From Flavisolibacter tropicus (GTDB taxonomy: Bacteria; Bacteroidota; Bacteroidia; Chitinophagales; Chitinophagaceae), in contig NZ_CP011390.1 of the NCBI RefSeq assembly GCF_001644645.1, positions 5,349,501-5,413,500 on the forward strand: DNA of 64,000 nt, in the 5' to 3' direction. Made by a program: the position numbers and the translations under genes. This document shows positions 8,716-18,080 of the stretch, one piece after another (the stretch's first letter is position 1; each line of letters starts with the position of its first letter). The notes below the pieces were generated by a model. It had not been told where the DNA came from and searched no databases. It worked only from the letters and a program-made list of their open reading frames with translations.

Positions 8716-11241
8716 ATGCATAGAAAGCTCTCCGTATTACTTTCTCTTACCCTCTTTATTTTTAAGATAAGCTTTGGGCAACTGCAGACACCGGAACAAT
8801 TTCTTGGATATAAGATTGGTACCCGTTATACACCTCATTGGCGTATAGTTGAATACTATAAACATGTAGCTGCCACTGTTCCGAATATGGTCAAGCTGCA
8901 ATCATATGGACAAACAAACGAAGGTCGTCCTTTGTTAGTGGTATTCGTATCATCAGCCACTAACATCAATAACCTGGAAGCCATTCGTACAAATAACCTG
9001 GCTTTGGCGCAAGAAACGGGCACATCAGGAAATGTTGCAAATGCACCCGCTATAGTGTGGTTAAGTTATAACGTACATGGTAACGAAGCCTCTTCATCAG
9101 AAGCGGGAATGCTTACATTGTATTCGTTAGTAGACCCCGCAAATACAAAGACCAAACAATGGCTACAGAACACCTTGGTGATTATGGATCCCTGTTTAAA
9201 TCCAGATGGCCGAGACCGTTATGTAAACTGGTTTAACTCAGTTGTTGGAAAACAAAACAATCCTTCGTTAGAAGCAAGAGAGCATCGGGAGCCATGGCCA
9301 GGCGGTAGAAGTAACCATTATAATTTTGATCTGAATCGCGATTGGGCCTGGCAAACACAGGTGGAATCACAGCAGCGTCTTAAACTGTTTAATCAATGGC
9401 TGCCTGAAGTACATGTTGATTTCCATGAGCAAGGCGTAAACCAGCCTTATTACTTTGCGCCCGCCGCCCAACCATATCACGAAGTGATTACAACTTGGCA
9501 GCGCGATTTTCAACGTGCTATTGGTACAAACCACGCCCGTTATTTTGATGAGAATGGATGGTTATACTTTACAAAGGAAGTGTTTGATTTACTTTATCCT
9601 TCTTATGGAGATACCTATCCTACCTATAATGGCTCCATTGGTATGACGTATGAGCAGGGTGGAGGTCCAGCTGGCGGCTTGGCAGCGATTACGGATGAAG
9701 GTGATACCTTAACCTTGATGGATAGAGCTACCCATCATTATACCACCGGGTTAAGCACAATAGAAGTAGCTTCAAAAAATGCTACTAAACTGGTAGATGA
9801 ATTTCAAACGTTTTACCGCAATGCGGCTAATAATGGTATAGGCGAATACAAGTCTTATGTAATCAAATACTCGCAAAAAGACGAGCAACGGATTAATTCG
9901 TTATTACAATTGCTTTCTAAAAATGATATTCGTTTTACCAAAGGGCGCTCTGGCAACGCCAAAGGTTTTAACTATGACACGGGTAAAGAAGAGAACTTTT
10001 CTATAACCGCAGATGATATCGTTATTCCGGGCGCTCAGCCCAAGGGTACCATGGTAAAAGTGTTGTTTGAACCGCAAACACAGGTAGTGGACTCTGTAAC
10101 CTATGATATTACGGCATGGGCCCTACCATATGTGTATGGTGTAAAAACATATGCTAGTCGTCAATCTATTTCAAATGCAGGAAACCCGACCAGCACTTAT
10201 ACTCCTGCTACTATAAACAATCCGTCAGCAAGCACATACGGCTATGTTATTCCTTGGATAGGAATGCAAAGTGTAAAACTGGTTGGTCAATTGCTTCAAA
10301 AAGGAATTAAACTTCGATACAGCGAACAACCGTTTAAAGTAGGTGGTCAGCAATTTGATAGAGGTGCTATCATTGTACTTCGCACAAGCAATCAAAGCCG
10401 TCCCGATTTGTGGAATGACGTGCGGAAGCTGGCTAATGAAAACGGTGTAACGTTGGCTTCTATAAGCGGCGGTTTCGTAGAAGCAGGCTTTGATTTAGGT
10501 AGTTCAAAAGTGCATCCAATGAAAGCACGCCGCATAGCTGTTTTAACGGGTGAAGGCATTAGCTCATTAGGGGCCGGGGAAGTATGGAACTACTTTGATA
10601 ATGTGATAAACTATCCGGTAACGCTAATCAACGTTGCTGATTTTGGCAGAGTCAATTGGAGCCGTTACGACCTGGTTGTAATGCCTGATGGTAATTATCG
10701 TTTTTTAAGTGATAAAGCAATGACAGACCAGTTTAGAAGCTGGATCAGTAATGGGGGAAATGTAATAGCGCTGGAAGGTGCTGTAGGACAGTTAGCTAAA
10801 TTAGATTGGACCATCAAATCCAAGAAGCCCGAAGAGAGCGAGTCCAAGAATATCTATGAGTCGTTACGTAAATATGAGAACAGGGAGCGTGATTATATCC
10901 CTACTATTACCCCAGGCTCTATTTATAGAGTAGAGCTGGATAATACTCATCCGTTGGGCTTTGGTTTTTCAAACTACTACTATACTTTAAAGCAAGACGA
11001 TGCGATTTACGACTTTATCAAAGAAGGTGGCTGGAATGTTGGCGTTATCAAAAAAGAAAAGCAAGTAGCTGGTTTTGTGGGCTCGAAGCTCACCAACCGC
11101 TTACAGGATGGCTTACTTTTCGGTACGCAGGATATTGGCAATGGTTCCATTACTTATTTAGCCGATAACGTACTGTTCCGCAGTTTTTGGGAAAACGGTA
11201 AGTTGATGTTTAGTAATGCTGTTTTCTTAGTTGGACAATAA
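8716..11241 (+). CDS. secreted M14-family zinc carboxypeptidase-like protein
   Basis: 841 residues with a signal peptide (1 to about 22, ending SFGQ). The N-terminal half is an M14 peptidase domain. The zinc ligands would be His121 and Glu124 in NVHGNEASS and His237 in VDFHEQG, with the substrate-binding motif FDLNRDWAW between them and Glu313 in MTYEQGG as candidate catalytic glutamate. The C-terminal half, with RRIAVLTGEG and LVVMPDG, looks like a class I glutamine amidotransferase-like fold often fused to such peptidases. It should act in the periplasm or outside the cell on peptides. It heads a group that also holds a deacetylase and a symporter. Confidence 0.88.
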   Translation: MHRKLSVLLSLTLFIFKISFGQLQTPEQFLGYKIGTRYTPHWRIVEYYKHVAATVPNMVKLQSYGQTNEGRPLLVVFVSSATNINNLEAIRTNNLALAQETGTSGNVANAPAIVWLSYNVHGNEASSSEAGMLTLYSLVDPANTKTKQWLQNTLVIMDPCLNPDGRDRYVNWFNSVVGKQNNPSLEAREHREPWPGGRSNHYNFDLNRDWAWQTQVESQQRLKLFNQWLPEVHVDFHEQGVNQPYYFAPAAQPYHEVITTWQRDFQRAIGTNHARYFDENGWLYFTKEVFDLLYPSYGDTYPTYNGSIGMTYEQGGGPAGGLAAITDEGDTLTLMDRATHHYTTGLSTIEVASKNATKLVDEFQTFYRNAANNGIGEYKSYVIKYSQKDEQRINSLLQLLSKNDIRFTKGRSGNAKGFNYDTGKEENFSITADDIVIPGAQPKGTMVKVLFEPQTQVVDSVTYDITAWALPYVYGVKTYASRQSISNAGNPTSTYTPATINNPSASTYGYVIPWIGMQSVKLVGQLLQKGIKLRYSEQPFKVGGQQFDRGAIIVLRTSNQSRPDLWNDVRKLANENGVTLASISGGFVEAGFDLGSSKVHPMKARRIAVLTGEGISSLGAGEVWNYFDNVINYPVTLINVADFGRVNWSRYDLVVMPDGNYRFLSDKAMTDQFRSWISNGGNVIALEGAVGQLAKLDWTIKSKKPEESESKNIYESLRKYENRERDYIPTITPGSIYRVELDNTHPLGFGFSNYYYTLKQDDAIYDFIKEGGWNVGVIKKEKQVAGFVGSKLTNRLQDGLLFGTQDIGNGSITYLADNVLFRSFWENGKLMFSNAVFLVGQ

Positions 11242-11262
11242 AAAAATGGTAATAATGATAAC

Positions 11263-11288
11263 GGGTGAAGTTTTTCTTCACCCTTTTT
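11263..11288 (+). terminator. hairpin terminator between peptidase and deacetylase genes
   Basis: An 8-bp perfect stem (11263-11270 with 11276-11283), T loop and T tract. The next start codon is only about 36 bases downstream, so it may attenuate rather than fully separate the two genes. Confidence 0.65.
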
Positions 11289-11324
11289 ATTTTATTTGAT
11301 GCTGGAAGACAATAAAAGAAAGGC

Positions 11325-13814
11325 ATGAAAAGACTTTTTACTCTTTTACTCGGCGTGGTTTCGCTACAAAGCATCGCGCAAACTTCTCCTACATCAGCAG
11401 ACATATATGCAGGTTTACGGAAGCTGAACGTATTGGGCAGTGTTTTATATATAGCAGCACACCCCGACGATGAAAATACCCGGTTGCTTACCTATTTCTC
11501 TAAAGATCGGCTATACCGTACCGGTTATTTATCTTTAACTCGTGGTGATGGAGGACAGAATCTGATTGGTGACGAGCAAGGCGTAGACTTAGGACTGATT
11601 CGTACACAGGAATTATTGGCAGCCCGGAAAATTGATGGTGCCGAACAATTTTTCACACGTGCTTACGATTTTGGCTTCTCAAAGAATCCAGAAGAAACGT
11701 TCACCAAATGGGATAAAGACAAGATCTTATCCGATGTGGTTTGGGTGATCCGCCAATTTCAACCTGATGTTATTATTACTCGTTTTCCTACAACTGGAGA
11801 AGGTGGGCATGGACATCATACGGCTTCTGCGATCCTGGCAAACGAAGCTTTTACAGCAGCTGCTGATCCTAAACGATTTCCTGAACAACTTAAATGGGTA
11901 CAACCTTGGCAGGCAAAGCGTATACTTTGGAATACGTTCAATTTCGGTAGTGGAAATACACAAAGTGAAGACCAGTTCAAGTTTGATGTAGGCGGCTTTA
12001 ACCCGATTATTGGTAAAAGCTATGGCGAGATTGCAGCTGAAAGCAGAAGCCAACACAAAAGCCAGGGTTTTGGAGCAGCACGAACAAGGGGAGAGGCCAT
12101 GGAATATTTTAAACCCACGGGTGGAACCGCGGTATCAACCGATTTATTTGAGGATGTAACTACATCGTGGCAACGCATAAAAGGCGGAGGAGGGGTGCAG
12201 CAAATCGTTCAGTCTGCACTAGCGTCGTTTGACTTTATGCAACCACAAAAATCAATACCTCAGTTAATACAAGTATATAAGGCGCTTGAAAAATTACCTG
12301 CATCTTATTGGAGATCGCAGAAGCTAAAAGAAACACAACAGTTAATAGTAGATGCAAGTGGTTTATGGCTAGAAACAGTTACTAATACTCAGTTTGCTGT
12401 ACAAAATGATAGCTTACGTTTTACCACCACTTTAAATAATCGCTTAGGGTCAACAGTGGAATTGACATCCCTAACTGTTAACGCATTTGATACGGTTTTA
12501 AATTCAGAGCTCTCTAAGAATAAAAATGTGGTCATAAATAAAACCATGTTTATTCCTGCTTCAATAAAAGTTACACAGCCTTACTGGCTGCGCGACAAGA
12601 TGCAAGAGGGTTATTTTACAGTAAATGAGCAGGAGTTAATAGGAAAGCCGGATATTGAACCCGCATTTACAGCAACGTATAATCTTGTTATTGATGGACT
12701 ACCATTGGCCATTACAAAGCCGGTACGTTATAAGTATACGGATCCTGTGAAAGGTGAATTATATCAACCTGTAACAGTAGTACCTGCTGTAAGTATTCAT
12801 ACGCAACCGCCACTGGTTTTATTTAAAAAGGGTGAAGAGGAAAGTAAGCAGGTTACTGTTGAAGTAGGGGCCAACAAAAACATACAATATAAATCGGCCA
12901 ATATCTTATTGCGTACCAGTACAGATGCTATTAACATTAAAGATGGTAGTGCTGCAATAGCAAAGGGAACTGCTCGTCCGGTGGATGTTTCCATTAAGCC
13001 AACTGTTGTGCCTGCATCAAGTGAAGAAGATTTTGCACTGCCATTTGTTACGCTTGACAATGATACTTCTAGCTATTATTTAGGGTTGTCTACTATACGG
13101 TATGATCATATACCCAATATCAGTCGCTTCTATACAGATGCCATAAAGTTGGTAAAGCTGGATTTGAAAACAAAAGGGAAACGCATAGGTTACATCGTAG
13201 GTGCTGGAGACCATGTACCAGAAGCCTTGGAAGAAATGGGATATGAAGTAGTGCTTTTAACTAATAAAGAATTGGCCCGTAATAATCTAAAACAATATGA
13301 TGCTATTATAGCAGGTGTTAGAGCGTACAACACAAATGACTGGCTGAATAAGCATTATGACAAACTCATGAAGTATGTGGAAGAAGGCGGTAACCTGATT
13401 GCTCAATACAATACAAGTAATCAAATAGGCCCAGTAAGAGCTAAGATCGGGCCTTATAATTTTAATATCAGTCGTAATCGTATAACCGATGAAAATGCGG
13501 TAGTGAATTTTGTAAACCCAGGCCACCAGGTGCTGAATTTCCCTAATAAGATTACAAGCAAAGATTTTAATGGCTGGGTGCAGGAGCGAAGTATCTATCA
13601 CGCAACTGACGTAGACAAAAATTTTGAGACTGTAATTAGTATGAGTGACCCTGGCGAACAGGCGGATGCCAATAGCCTGATCATTGCAAAATACGGTAAA
13701 GGCTATTTTACATACACAGGGTTAGTGTTTTTCAGGCAGTTACCAGCAGGAGTGCCGGGTGCCTATCGCTTGTTGGCTAATCTTATTGCCCTAAATCAGA
13801 AAAAGGAAATTTAA
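11325..13814 (+). CDS. secreted PIG-L/LmbE-family deacetylase with C-terminal amidotransferase-like domain
   Basis: 829 residues with a signal peptide (1-18, ending SIAQ). The PIG-L (LmbE) domain occupies roughly residues 30-270. Zinc-binding motif AHPDDE is at 45-50 and HGHH at 162-165, with SLTRGDGGQNLIG between them. Family members remove N-acetyl groups from sugars such as GlcNAc conjugates. A middle region of beta-sandwich character follows, and the last third (KRIGYIVGAGDHVPEAL, YDAIIAGVRAYN, EEGGNLIAQYN) resembles a ThuA/amidotransferase-like fold. The stop overlaps the start of a small membrane protein gene by one base, indicating translational coupling. Confidence 0.88.
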   Translation: MKRLFTLLLGVVSLQSIAQTSPTSADIYAGLRKLNVLGSVLYIAAHPDDENTRLLTYFSKDRLYRTGYLSLTRGDGGQNLIGDEQGVDLGLIRTQELLAARKIDGAEQFFTRAYDFGFSKNPEETFTKWDKDKILSDVVWVIRQFQPDVIITRFPTTGEGGHGHHTASAILANEAFTAAADPKRFPEQLKWVQPWQAKRILWNTFNFGSGNTQSEDQFKFDVGGFNPIIGKSYGEIAAESRSQHKSQGFGAARTRGEAMEYFKPTGGTAVSTDLFEDVTTSWQRIKGGGGVQQIVQSALASFDFMQPQKSIPQLIQVYKALEKLPASYWRSQKLKETQQLIVDASGLWLETVTNTQFAVQNDSLRFTTTLNNRLGSTVELTSLTVNAFDTVLNSELSKNKNVVINKTMFIPASIKVTQPYWLRDKMQEGYFTVNEQELIGKPDIEPAFTATYNLVIDGLPLAITKPVRYKYTDPVKGELYQPVTVVPAVSIHTQPPLVLFKKGEEESKQVTVEVGANKNIQYKSANILLRTSTDAINIKDGSAAIAKGTARPVDVSIKPTVVPASSEEDFALPFVTLDNDTSSYYLGLSTIRYDHIPNISRFYTDAIKLVKLDLKTKGKRIGYIVGAGDHVPEALEEMGYEVVLLTNKELARNNLKQYDAIIAGVRAYNTNDWLNKHYDKLMKYVEEGGNLIAQYNTSNQIGPVRAKIGPYNFNISRNRITDENAVVNFVNPGHQVLNFPNKITSKDFNGWVQERSIYHATDVDKNFETVISMSDPGEQADANSLIIAKYGKGYFTYTGLVFFRQLPAGVPGAYRLLANLIALNQKKEI

Positions 13815-13972
13815 TGCAGCAACAGCCGGATCAGAAACGTGGAAATATTGCTTTTGCATTTGTCATACTATTAGGATTAGCAATAGGTTTTCTTATAAAA
13901 AGGGTGCATGTAGGTTTATTGATAGGATTAGCAATAGGGTTACTGGCATCGGGATTATTGCGTAAACGTTGA
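13814..13972 (+). CDS. small two-helix membrane protein, 52 residues
   Basis: A short gene from the ATG at 13814 (sharing its A with the deacetylase TAA) to TGA at 13970-13972. The product starts MQQQPDQKRG, followed by two hydrophobic segments (about residues 13-28 and 33-48) separated by KRVH and ending in a basic LLRKR tail. Both helices contain the repeated motif GLAIG, suggesting tight helix packing. No known family is recognised. The one-base overlap with the gene before and two-base gap to the gene after support it as real and co-translated with the symporter genes. Confidence 0.65.
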   Translation: MQQQPDQKRGNIAFAFVILLGLAIGFLIKRVHVGLLIGLAIGLLASGLLRKR

Positions 13973-13974
13973 TC

Positions 13975-14097
13975 ATGGAAAATAATAACAATAAAGTTCC
14001 GCTCTTTCGAACCTGGACGCAGTGGTATGTATTTGTCATTGTGTTCCTGGTTGCGTTGATCGTATTCTTCCATTTTTTTACTAACTACTTTTCATGA
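13975..14097 (+). CDS. single-helix small membrane protein, 40 residues, coupled to symporter
   Basis: The frame runs from ATG at 13975 to TGA at 14095-14097, and that TGA overlaps the symporter ATG as ATGA. The product has a polar N-terminus (MENNNNKVPLF), an aromatic amphipathic turn (RTWTQWY), one transmembrane helix (about residues 18-35) and the end TNYFS. Small accessory subunits next to sodium/solute symporters are known elsewhere (the YjcH/DUF485 and DUF4212 types). This one is shorter and has one helix, so I infer an analogous role but cannot assign a family. Confidence 0.65.
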   Translation: MENNNNKVPLFRTWTQWYVFVIVFLVALIVFFHFFTNYFS

Positions 14098-15842
14098 GCA
14101 ATATCGATTGGCTAGTTATTATTGTTACACTGGCAGGTATCATATTATACGGCTTATATAAAAGTCGCACTTCTAAAAATCTGGAAGGTTATTTCTTATC
14201 AAACCGTAGCCTGCCCTGGTACCTGGTGCTGCTAAGCATTATGGGTACACAAGCCAGCGCTATTACCTTCCTGTCGGGACCAGGACAAGCGTATGCCGAT
14301 GGGATGCGTTTCGTGCAATATTATTTTGGCTTGCCATTGGCAATGGTAGTCATCTGTATCACCTTCGTTCCACTTTTTAATAAACTGAAGGTCTTCACGG
14401 CCTATGAGTTTTTAGAAAAACGGTTCGATTCAAAAACCCGTTCGCTAACTTCTTTTCTTTTTCTTTTGCAACGAGGTGTTTCAACGGGTATTAGCATCTA
14501 TGCGCCTTCCATCATTTTATCATCTCTCTTTGGTTGGGATATATTTTGGACAAATATCCTCATGGGGGGCTTATTAATTATTTATACAGTAGCAGGCGGC
14601 TCAAAAGCCGTAGCTTATACACAGCAAATTCAATTGGTCATCATTTTTGCCGCCATGTTCATGGCCGGGTACATGGTGGTAAAGCTCTTGCCAGATAATA
14701 TTGGTTTTACAGATGCCTTACATATTGGGGGTAAACTAGGAAAGCTAAATGTAATTACATCGGGTACTACAGAAAAGGGCTTTGACTGGAATGATCGGTA
14801 CAATATCTGGAGCGGTGTAATTGGTGGCTTTTTCCTGGCGTTATCTTATTTCGGTACCGACCAATCGCAGGTAGGGCGCTTCTTAACAGCACAGAATAAC
14901 ACGGAAAGCCGCTTAGGTTTGTTGATGAATGGGCTGATAAAGATCCCGATGCAGTTTTTTATTTTATTAATCGGTGTGTTGGTTTTTGCCTTTTACCAGT
15001 TTCAGGCTACGCCGCTGTCTTTCAATTCTAGTTTGGTTCAGGATGCAAATAACTCAATATATAAGGGTACTGTACAAGAATTGCAACATCAGTACGATTC
15101 TATAAACGGTCAAAAACAGCAAGTGGCTTTGCAATTTGCTGCAGCTGTTAAAGCTGATCAGCCTGAAGCCGAAGAACGCTATAGTAAGGAGTTAAAAACA
15201 TTGAACACTGAAGCTGAAAAGTATAGGGCTCAATTCAAACAAATCAGTCGTAACGTTAGTTCTAAGGATACAAATGATACAAACTATGTGTTTCTTTCCT
15301 TTGTAAAAGAGTATTTACCCGTTGGACTGAAAGGGTTATTAATTGCTATTATCTTTTTAGCGGCATGGGGGTCTATTGCTGCGGCATTGAATTCTCTGGC
15401 AGCTAGCACCTTTATTGACTTTCATAAGCGATTTTCAAAGGAGGTAGATAGTACGGCTGAATACCGCATGTCTAAATGGTACACGTTAGGGTGGGGCTTA
15501 TTTTGCATTCTTGTAGCGCAGTTTGCCAACCAACTGGGACAGAGCTTGATTGAAGCCGTAAACGTTTTGGGATCATTGTTCTACGGTGTAATATTAGGTA
15601 TCTTTTTAGTAGCCTTTTATTTAAAGCGTATTTCGGGAACCGCAGTATTCTGGTCGGCAGTTATTGCAGAAGTGCTTGTTATTACTTTGTTCTTCAACGA
15701 AAAGATTGCTGGGCTTTCTTTCTTGCCCGATATAAGCTTCCTGTGGATGAATGTAATTGGCGCCTTTGCCGTCATTCTTTTAAGTTTGACCATACAAGGT
15801 TTTGTCAAGAAAGAAACCAGTGAACCGGCCTATCAATTTTAA
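14094..15842 (+). CDS. sodium:solute symporter (SSS family) with large extracytoplasmic coiled-coil insert
   Basis: 582 residues with about 13 transmembrane helices. Family features include the N-terminal NLEGYFLSNRSLPWYLVLLS and SIMGTQASAITFLSGPGQAY, and a later AWGSIAAALNSLAASTFIDF segment. The SSS family couples sodium entry to uptake of sugars, sialic acids, amino acids or vitamins. An insert of roughly 95 residues (about 305-400), rich in Gln, Glu, Lys and Ala with heptad-like spacing, separates two helices and would form an extracytoplasmic coiled coil. The substrate is unknown; the peptidase and sugar deacetylase just upstream suggest a peptide- or amino-sugar-derived solute. Confidence 0.9.
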   Translation: MSNIDWLVIIVTLAGIILYGLYKSRTSKNLEGYFLSNRSLPWYLVLLSIMGTQASAITFLSGPGQAYADGMRFVQYYFGLPLAMVVICITFVPLFNKLKVFTAYEFLEKRFDSKTRSLTSFLFLLQRGVSTGISIYAPSIILSSLFGWDIFWTNILMGGLLIIYTVAGGSKAVAYTQQIQLVIIFAAMFMAGYMVVKLLPDNIGFTDALHIGGKLGKLNVITSGTTEKGFDWNDRYNIWSGVIGGFFLALSYFGTDQSQVGRFLTAQNNTESRLGLLMNGLIKIPMQFFILLIGVLVFAFYQFQATPLSFNSSLVQDANNSIYKGTVQELQHQYDSINGQKQQVALQFAAAVKADQPEAEERYSKELKTLNTEAEKYRAQFKQISRNVSSKDTNDTNYVFLSFVKEYLPVGLKGLLIAIIFLAAWGSIAAALNSLAASTFIDFHKRFSKEVDSTAEYRMSKWYTLGWGLFCILVAQFANQLGQSLIEAVNVLGSLFYGVILGIFLVAFYLKRISGTAVFWSAVIAEVLVITLFFNEKIAGLSFLPDISFLWMNVIGAFAVILLSLTIQGFVKKETSEPAYQF

Positions 15843-15845
15843 AGT

Positions 15846-17642
15846 ATGCTAGATCTTTCCCCTCATAGCCAGTATGAACAACGCAAGCAGCAGCATGTTC
15901 AAATCTTACAAGCATTAAAGCATAAGCAAAACGTTTTAGGGTGGACACGTTTGGCTACTATTATCATCGCTGCTATAATAGCCTACTTCACATTTTCAGG
16001 TTTTGGAGTCTTAGGCTGGCTGGTGGTTGTTATTGCTATTGCGGCCTTTCTAGCTATTGTCAGCATTGATACTTCTAATAACACGGCTATTGCTTACACC
16101 AATCATCTTATTGAGATCAATAAAGATGAGCTGCATGTTTTGCAACATAACTACCAACACCTTTACGATGGTAGTGGCTTTCAGCCAGATGAACACCCAT
16201 ACGCAGCTGATATTGACCTGTTTGGCAAGTCCTCCATCTACCAACTAATAAACAGGGCGCAAACAGAGCAGGGGAGAGCGCTTTTGGCTGACAATTTAAT
16301 TAATCAGCTACCTATAAAAATGGTAAACGAGCGTCAGGCTGCCATTCAAGAATTAGCGCCTCTGTTAGAGTGGCGTCAGCGCTTTCAGGCAACAGCCAAA
16401 CGCACACCTGTAACACAGACCATTCAAAAAAAGATTAGCAGTTGGCTTGACCAGGACGAAGCTGTTTTTACCAGTCATAGCTGGCGCTTTATTCTTCCTG
16501 TTTATTCGATTATTACTATAGCTACAGCTATCGGCGCAATAATGGATTATATACCAGCTCCTGTCTTCTCTTTTTTATTTCTGGTATACTTCATTACTGG
16601 TACACTGATAAGCCGGAAAGTAATGAAGGCTTATTTACAACTATCGGGTATTGTACAATCTGTAGATACAATATCAGATTTGGTGAAGTGCATAGAGGAG
16701 AAGCGCTTCACATCTTCTTTATTAACTGGATTACAGCAAGGCATTCAGACCAATCAACAAAAGGCATATATACAAATTAAAGAACTAAAAGACATATTAA
16801 ATCGATTTGATCTCCGGTTGAATGTCTTTGTCTTTATGGTGTTGAATAGTTTCCTTCTTTGGGATGTTCGTCAAATGCGGGCTTTGAATAAATGGAAAGA
16901 AAATAGTAAAACAGTCCTACCCAAAGCTTTCACAGCCATCGCCGAGTTTGAAGTGGTCAACAGCTTAGCTACCTTGCATTTCAACCAGCCACAATGGGCG
17001 CTTCCTATTTTCGAGGACTACTTTACCCTGCAAGGTAAAGCCATTGGGCATCCTTTACTGGCAGCTTCTAAGCGTGTAACCAGCGATTTTCAATTAAACG
17101 GTAAAGGAAAGGTAGCATTGATCACCGGTTCTAACATGGCAGGTAAAAGTACCTTTCTCCGTAGTTTAGGAGTAAACCTTGTATTAGCACAAATAGGGGC
17201 ACCAGTTTGTGCTACCAGCCTTTCATTATCTTCTATGGGTTTAATGAGCAGTATGCGAATTGCGGATAACCTGGCTGAAAATACGTCAACCTTCTACGCC
17301 GAGCTGAAAAAACTAGAGTCAATTATAACAGCCGTAAAACAACACCAGCCTATGTTTGTATTGCTGGATGAGATTCTGCGTGGCACTAACTCGCTCGATC
17401 GGCATATAGGATCAAAAGCACTGATCCGGCAATTGATCAAAGAGCAGGCCGTTGCTATCATAGCCACGCATGATATTGAGCTTACTAACCTGCAGGAAGA
17501 ATTCAGCAATGCTATTGAAAACTACCACTTTGATGTGCAGGTAGAGAATAACGAATTATACTTTGATTATAAGTTAAAGCATGGCGTTTGCCATAGCTTG
17601 AATGCTTCCCTGCTAATGAAGAAAATAGGCATCGAGTTATGA
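15846..17642 (+). CDS. membrane-anchored MutS-family ATPase
   Basis: 598 residues. The C-terminal MutS domain V is clear: Walker A GSNMAGKST from residue 428, Walker B VLLDEILRG, signature GTNSLDRH, and IIATHDIEL. The N-terminal half has two hydrophobic hairpins (about residues 36-73 and 214-255), each long enough for two membrane helices, and no mismatch-recognition domain I. It therefore belongs to the MutS-related group of Bacteroidota with predicted membrane segments, whose function is not established; classical mismatch repair is unlikely. It starts three bases after the symporter stop, so it is in the same operon. Confidence 0.85.
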   Translation: MLDLSPHSQYEQRKQQHVQILQALKHKQNVLGWTRLATIIIAAIIAYFTFSGFGVLGWLVVVIAIAAFLAIVSIDTSNNTAIAYTNHLIEINKDELHVLQHNYQHLYDGSGFQPDEHPYAADIDLFGKSSIYQLINRAQTEQGRALLADNLINQLPIKMVNERQAAIQELAPLLEWRQRFQATAKRTPVTQTIQKKISSWLDQDEAVFTSHSWRFILPVYSIITIATAIGAIMDYIPAPVFSFLFLVYFITGTLISRKVMKAYLQLSGIVQSVDTISDLVKCIEEKRFTSSLLTGLQQGIQTNQQKAYIQIKELKDILNRFDLRLNVFVFMVLNSFLLWDVRQMRALNKWKENSKTVLPKAFTAIAEFEVVNSLATLHFNQPQWALPIFEDYFTLQGKAIGHPLLAASKRVTSDFQLNGKGKVALITGSNMAGKSTFLRSLGVNLVLAQIGAPVCATSLSLSSMGLMSSMRIADNLAENTSTFYAELKKLESIITAVKQHQPMFVLLDEILRGTNSLDRHIGSKALIRQLIKEQAVAIIATHDIELTNLQEEFSNAIENYHFDVQVENNELYFDYKLKHGVCHSLNASLLMKKIGIEL

Positions 17643-17662
17643 TGCCTATTTTCTTGTCTGTT
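17622..17662 (+). terminator. terminator overlapping the MutS-like stop codon
   Basis: A perfect 12-bp stem (17622-17633 with 17641-17652) with a seven-base loop that includes most of the TGA stop, followed by a T-rich tract ending near 17662. It closes the peptidase-to-MutS group. Confidence 0.75.
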
Positions 17663-18080
17663 TTTCGCTGCTGTCGGATACCGTTTTTATTAAACGAAAA
17701 TGTAATCTGATACCGTTCCTACCAAAAAAATAGCTTCCTGATAAACAGCGGATTGACTTTAACGTTAAACTTCAGTATCTTGATCCTCAATGGGCAGGAG
17801 AAGTTTCGGATCCTATAACGGCTTTGCCGGAATAGTGGTCTGAATATCTCCAATACACTGAATGTGAGGTTTGGGAATGATTAATCGACGTCCCGCCGAA
17901 ATTGTTTCAGTAAGCGTACACATGAACTAATCATTGCTTTCTAATTGGCTACAGGTATGGCGATGCCTGCCCTCAGAATATTGAGTATCTAACGTGAAGA
18001 GCCAAGCAAATAAAATGGTATTTGCCGAGTCATCGCATTTCCACTCTTAAGTTTTATAACACTCCAAATATTATCGGTTT
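17663..18080. other. long leader region upstream of the susC-like gene
   Basis: A 418-base gap with no convincing coding frame. Two short related segments (near 17676 and 17708, each containing GATACCG) and a promoter-like TTGAC...TATCTTG pair near 17753-17783 are seen. If that is the promoter, the susC transcript has a leader of about 300 bases. I see no recognisable riboswitch. Confidence 0.35.
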
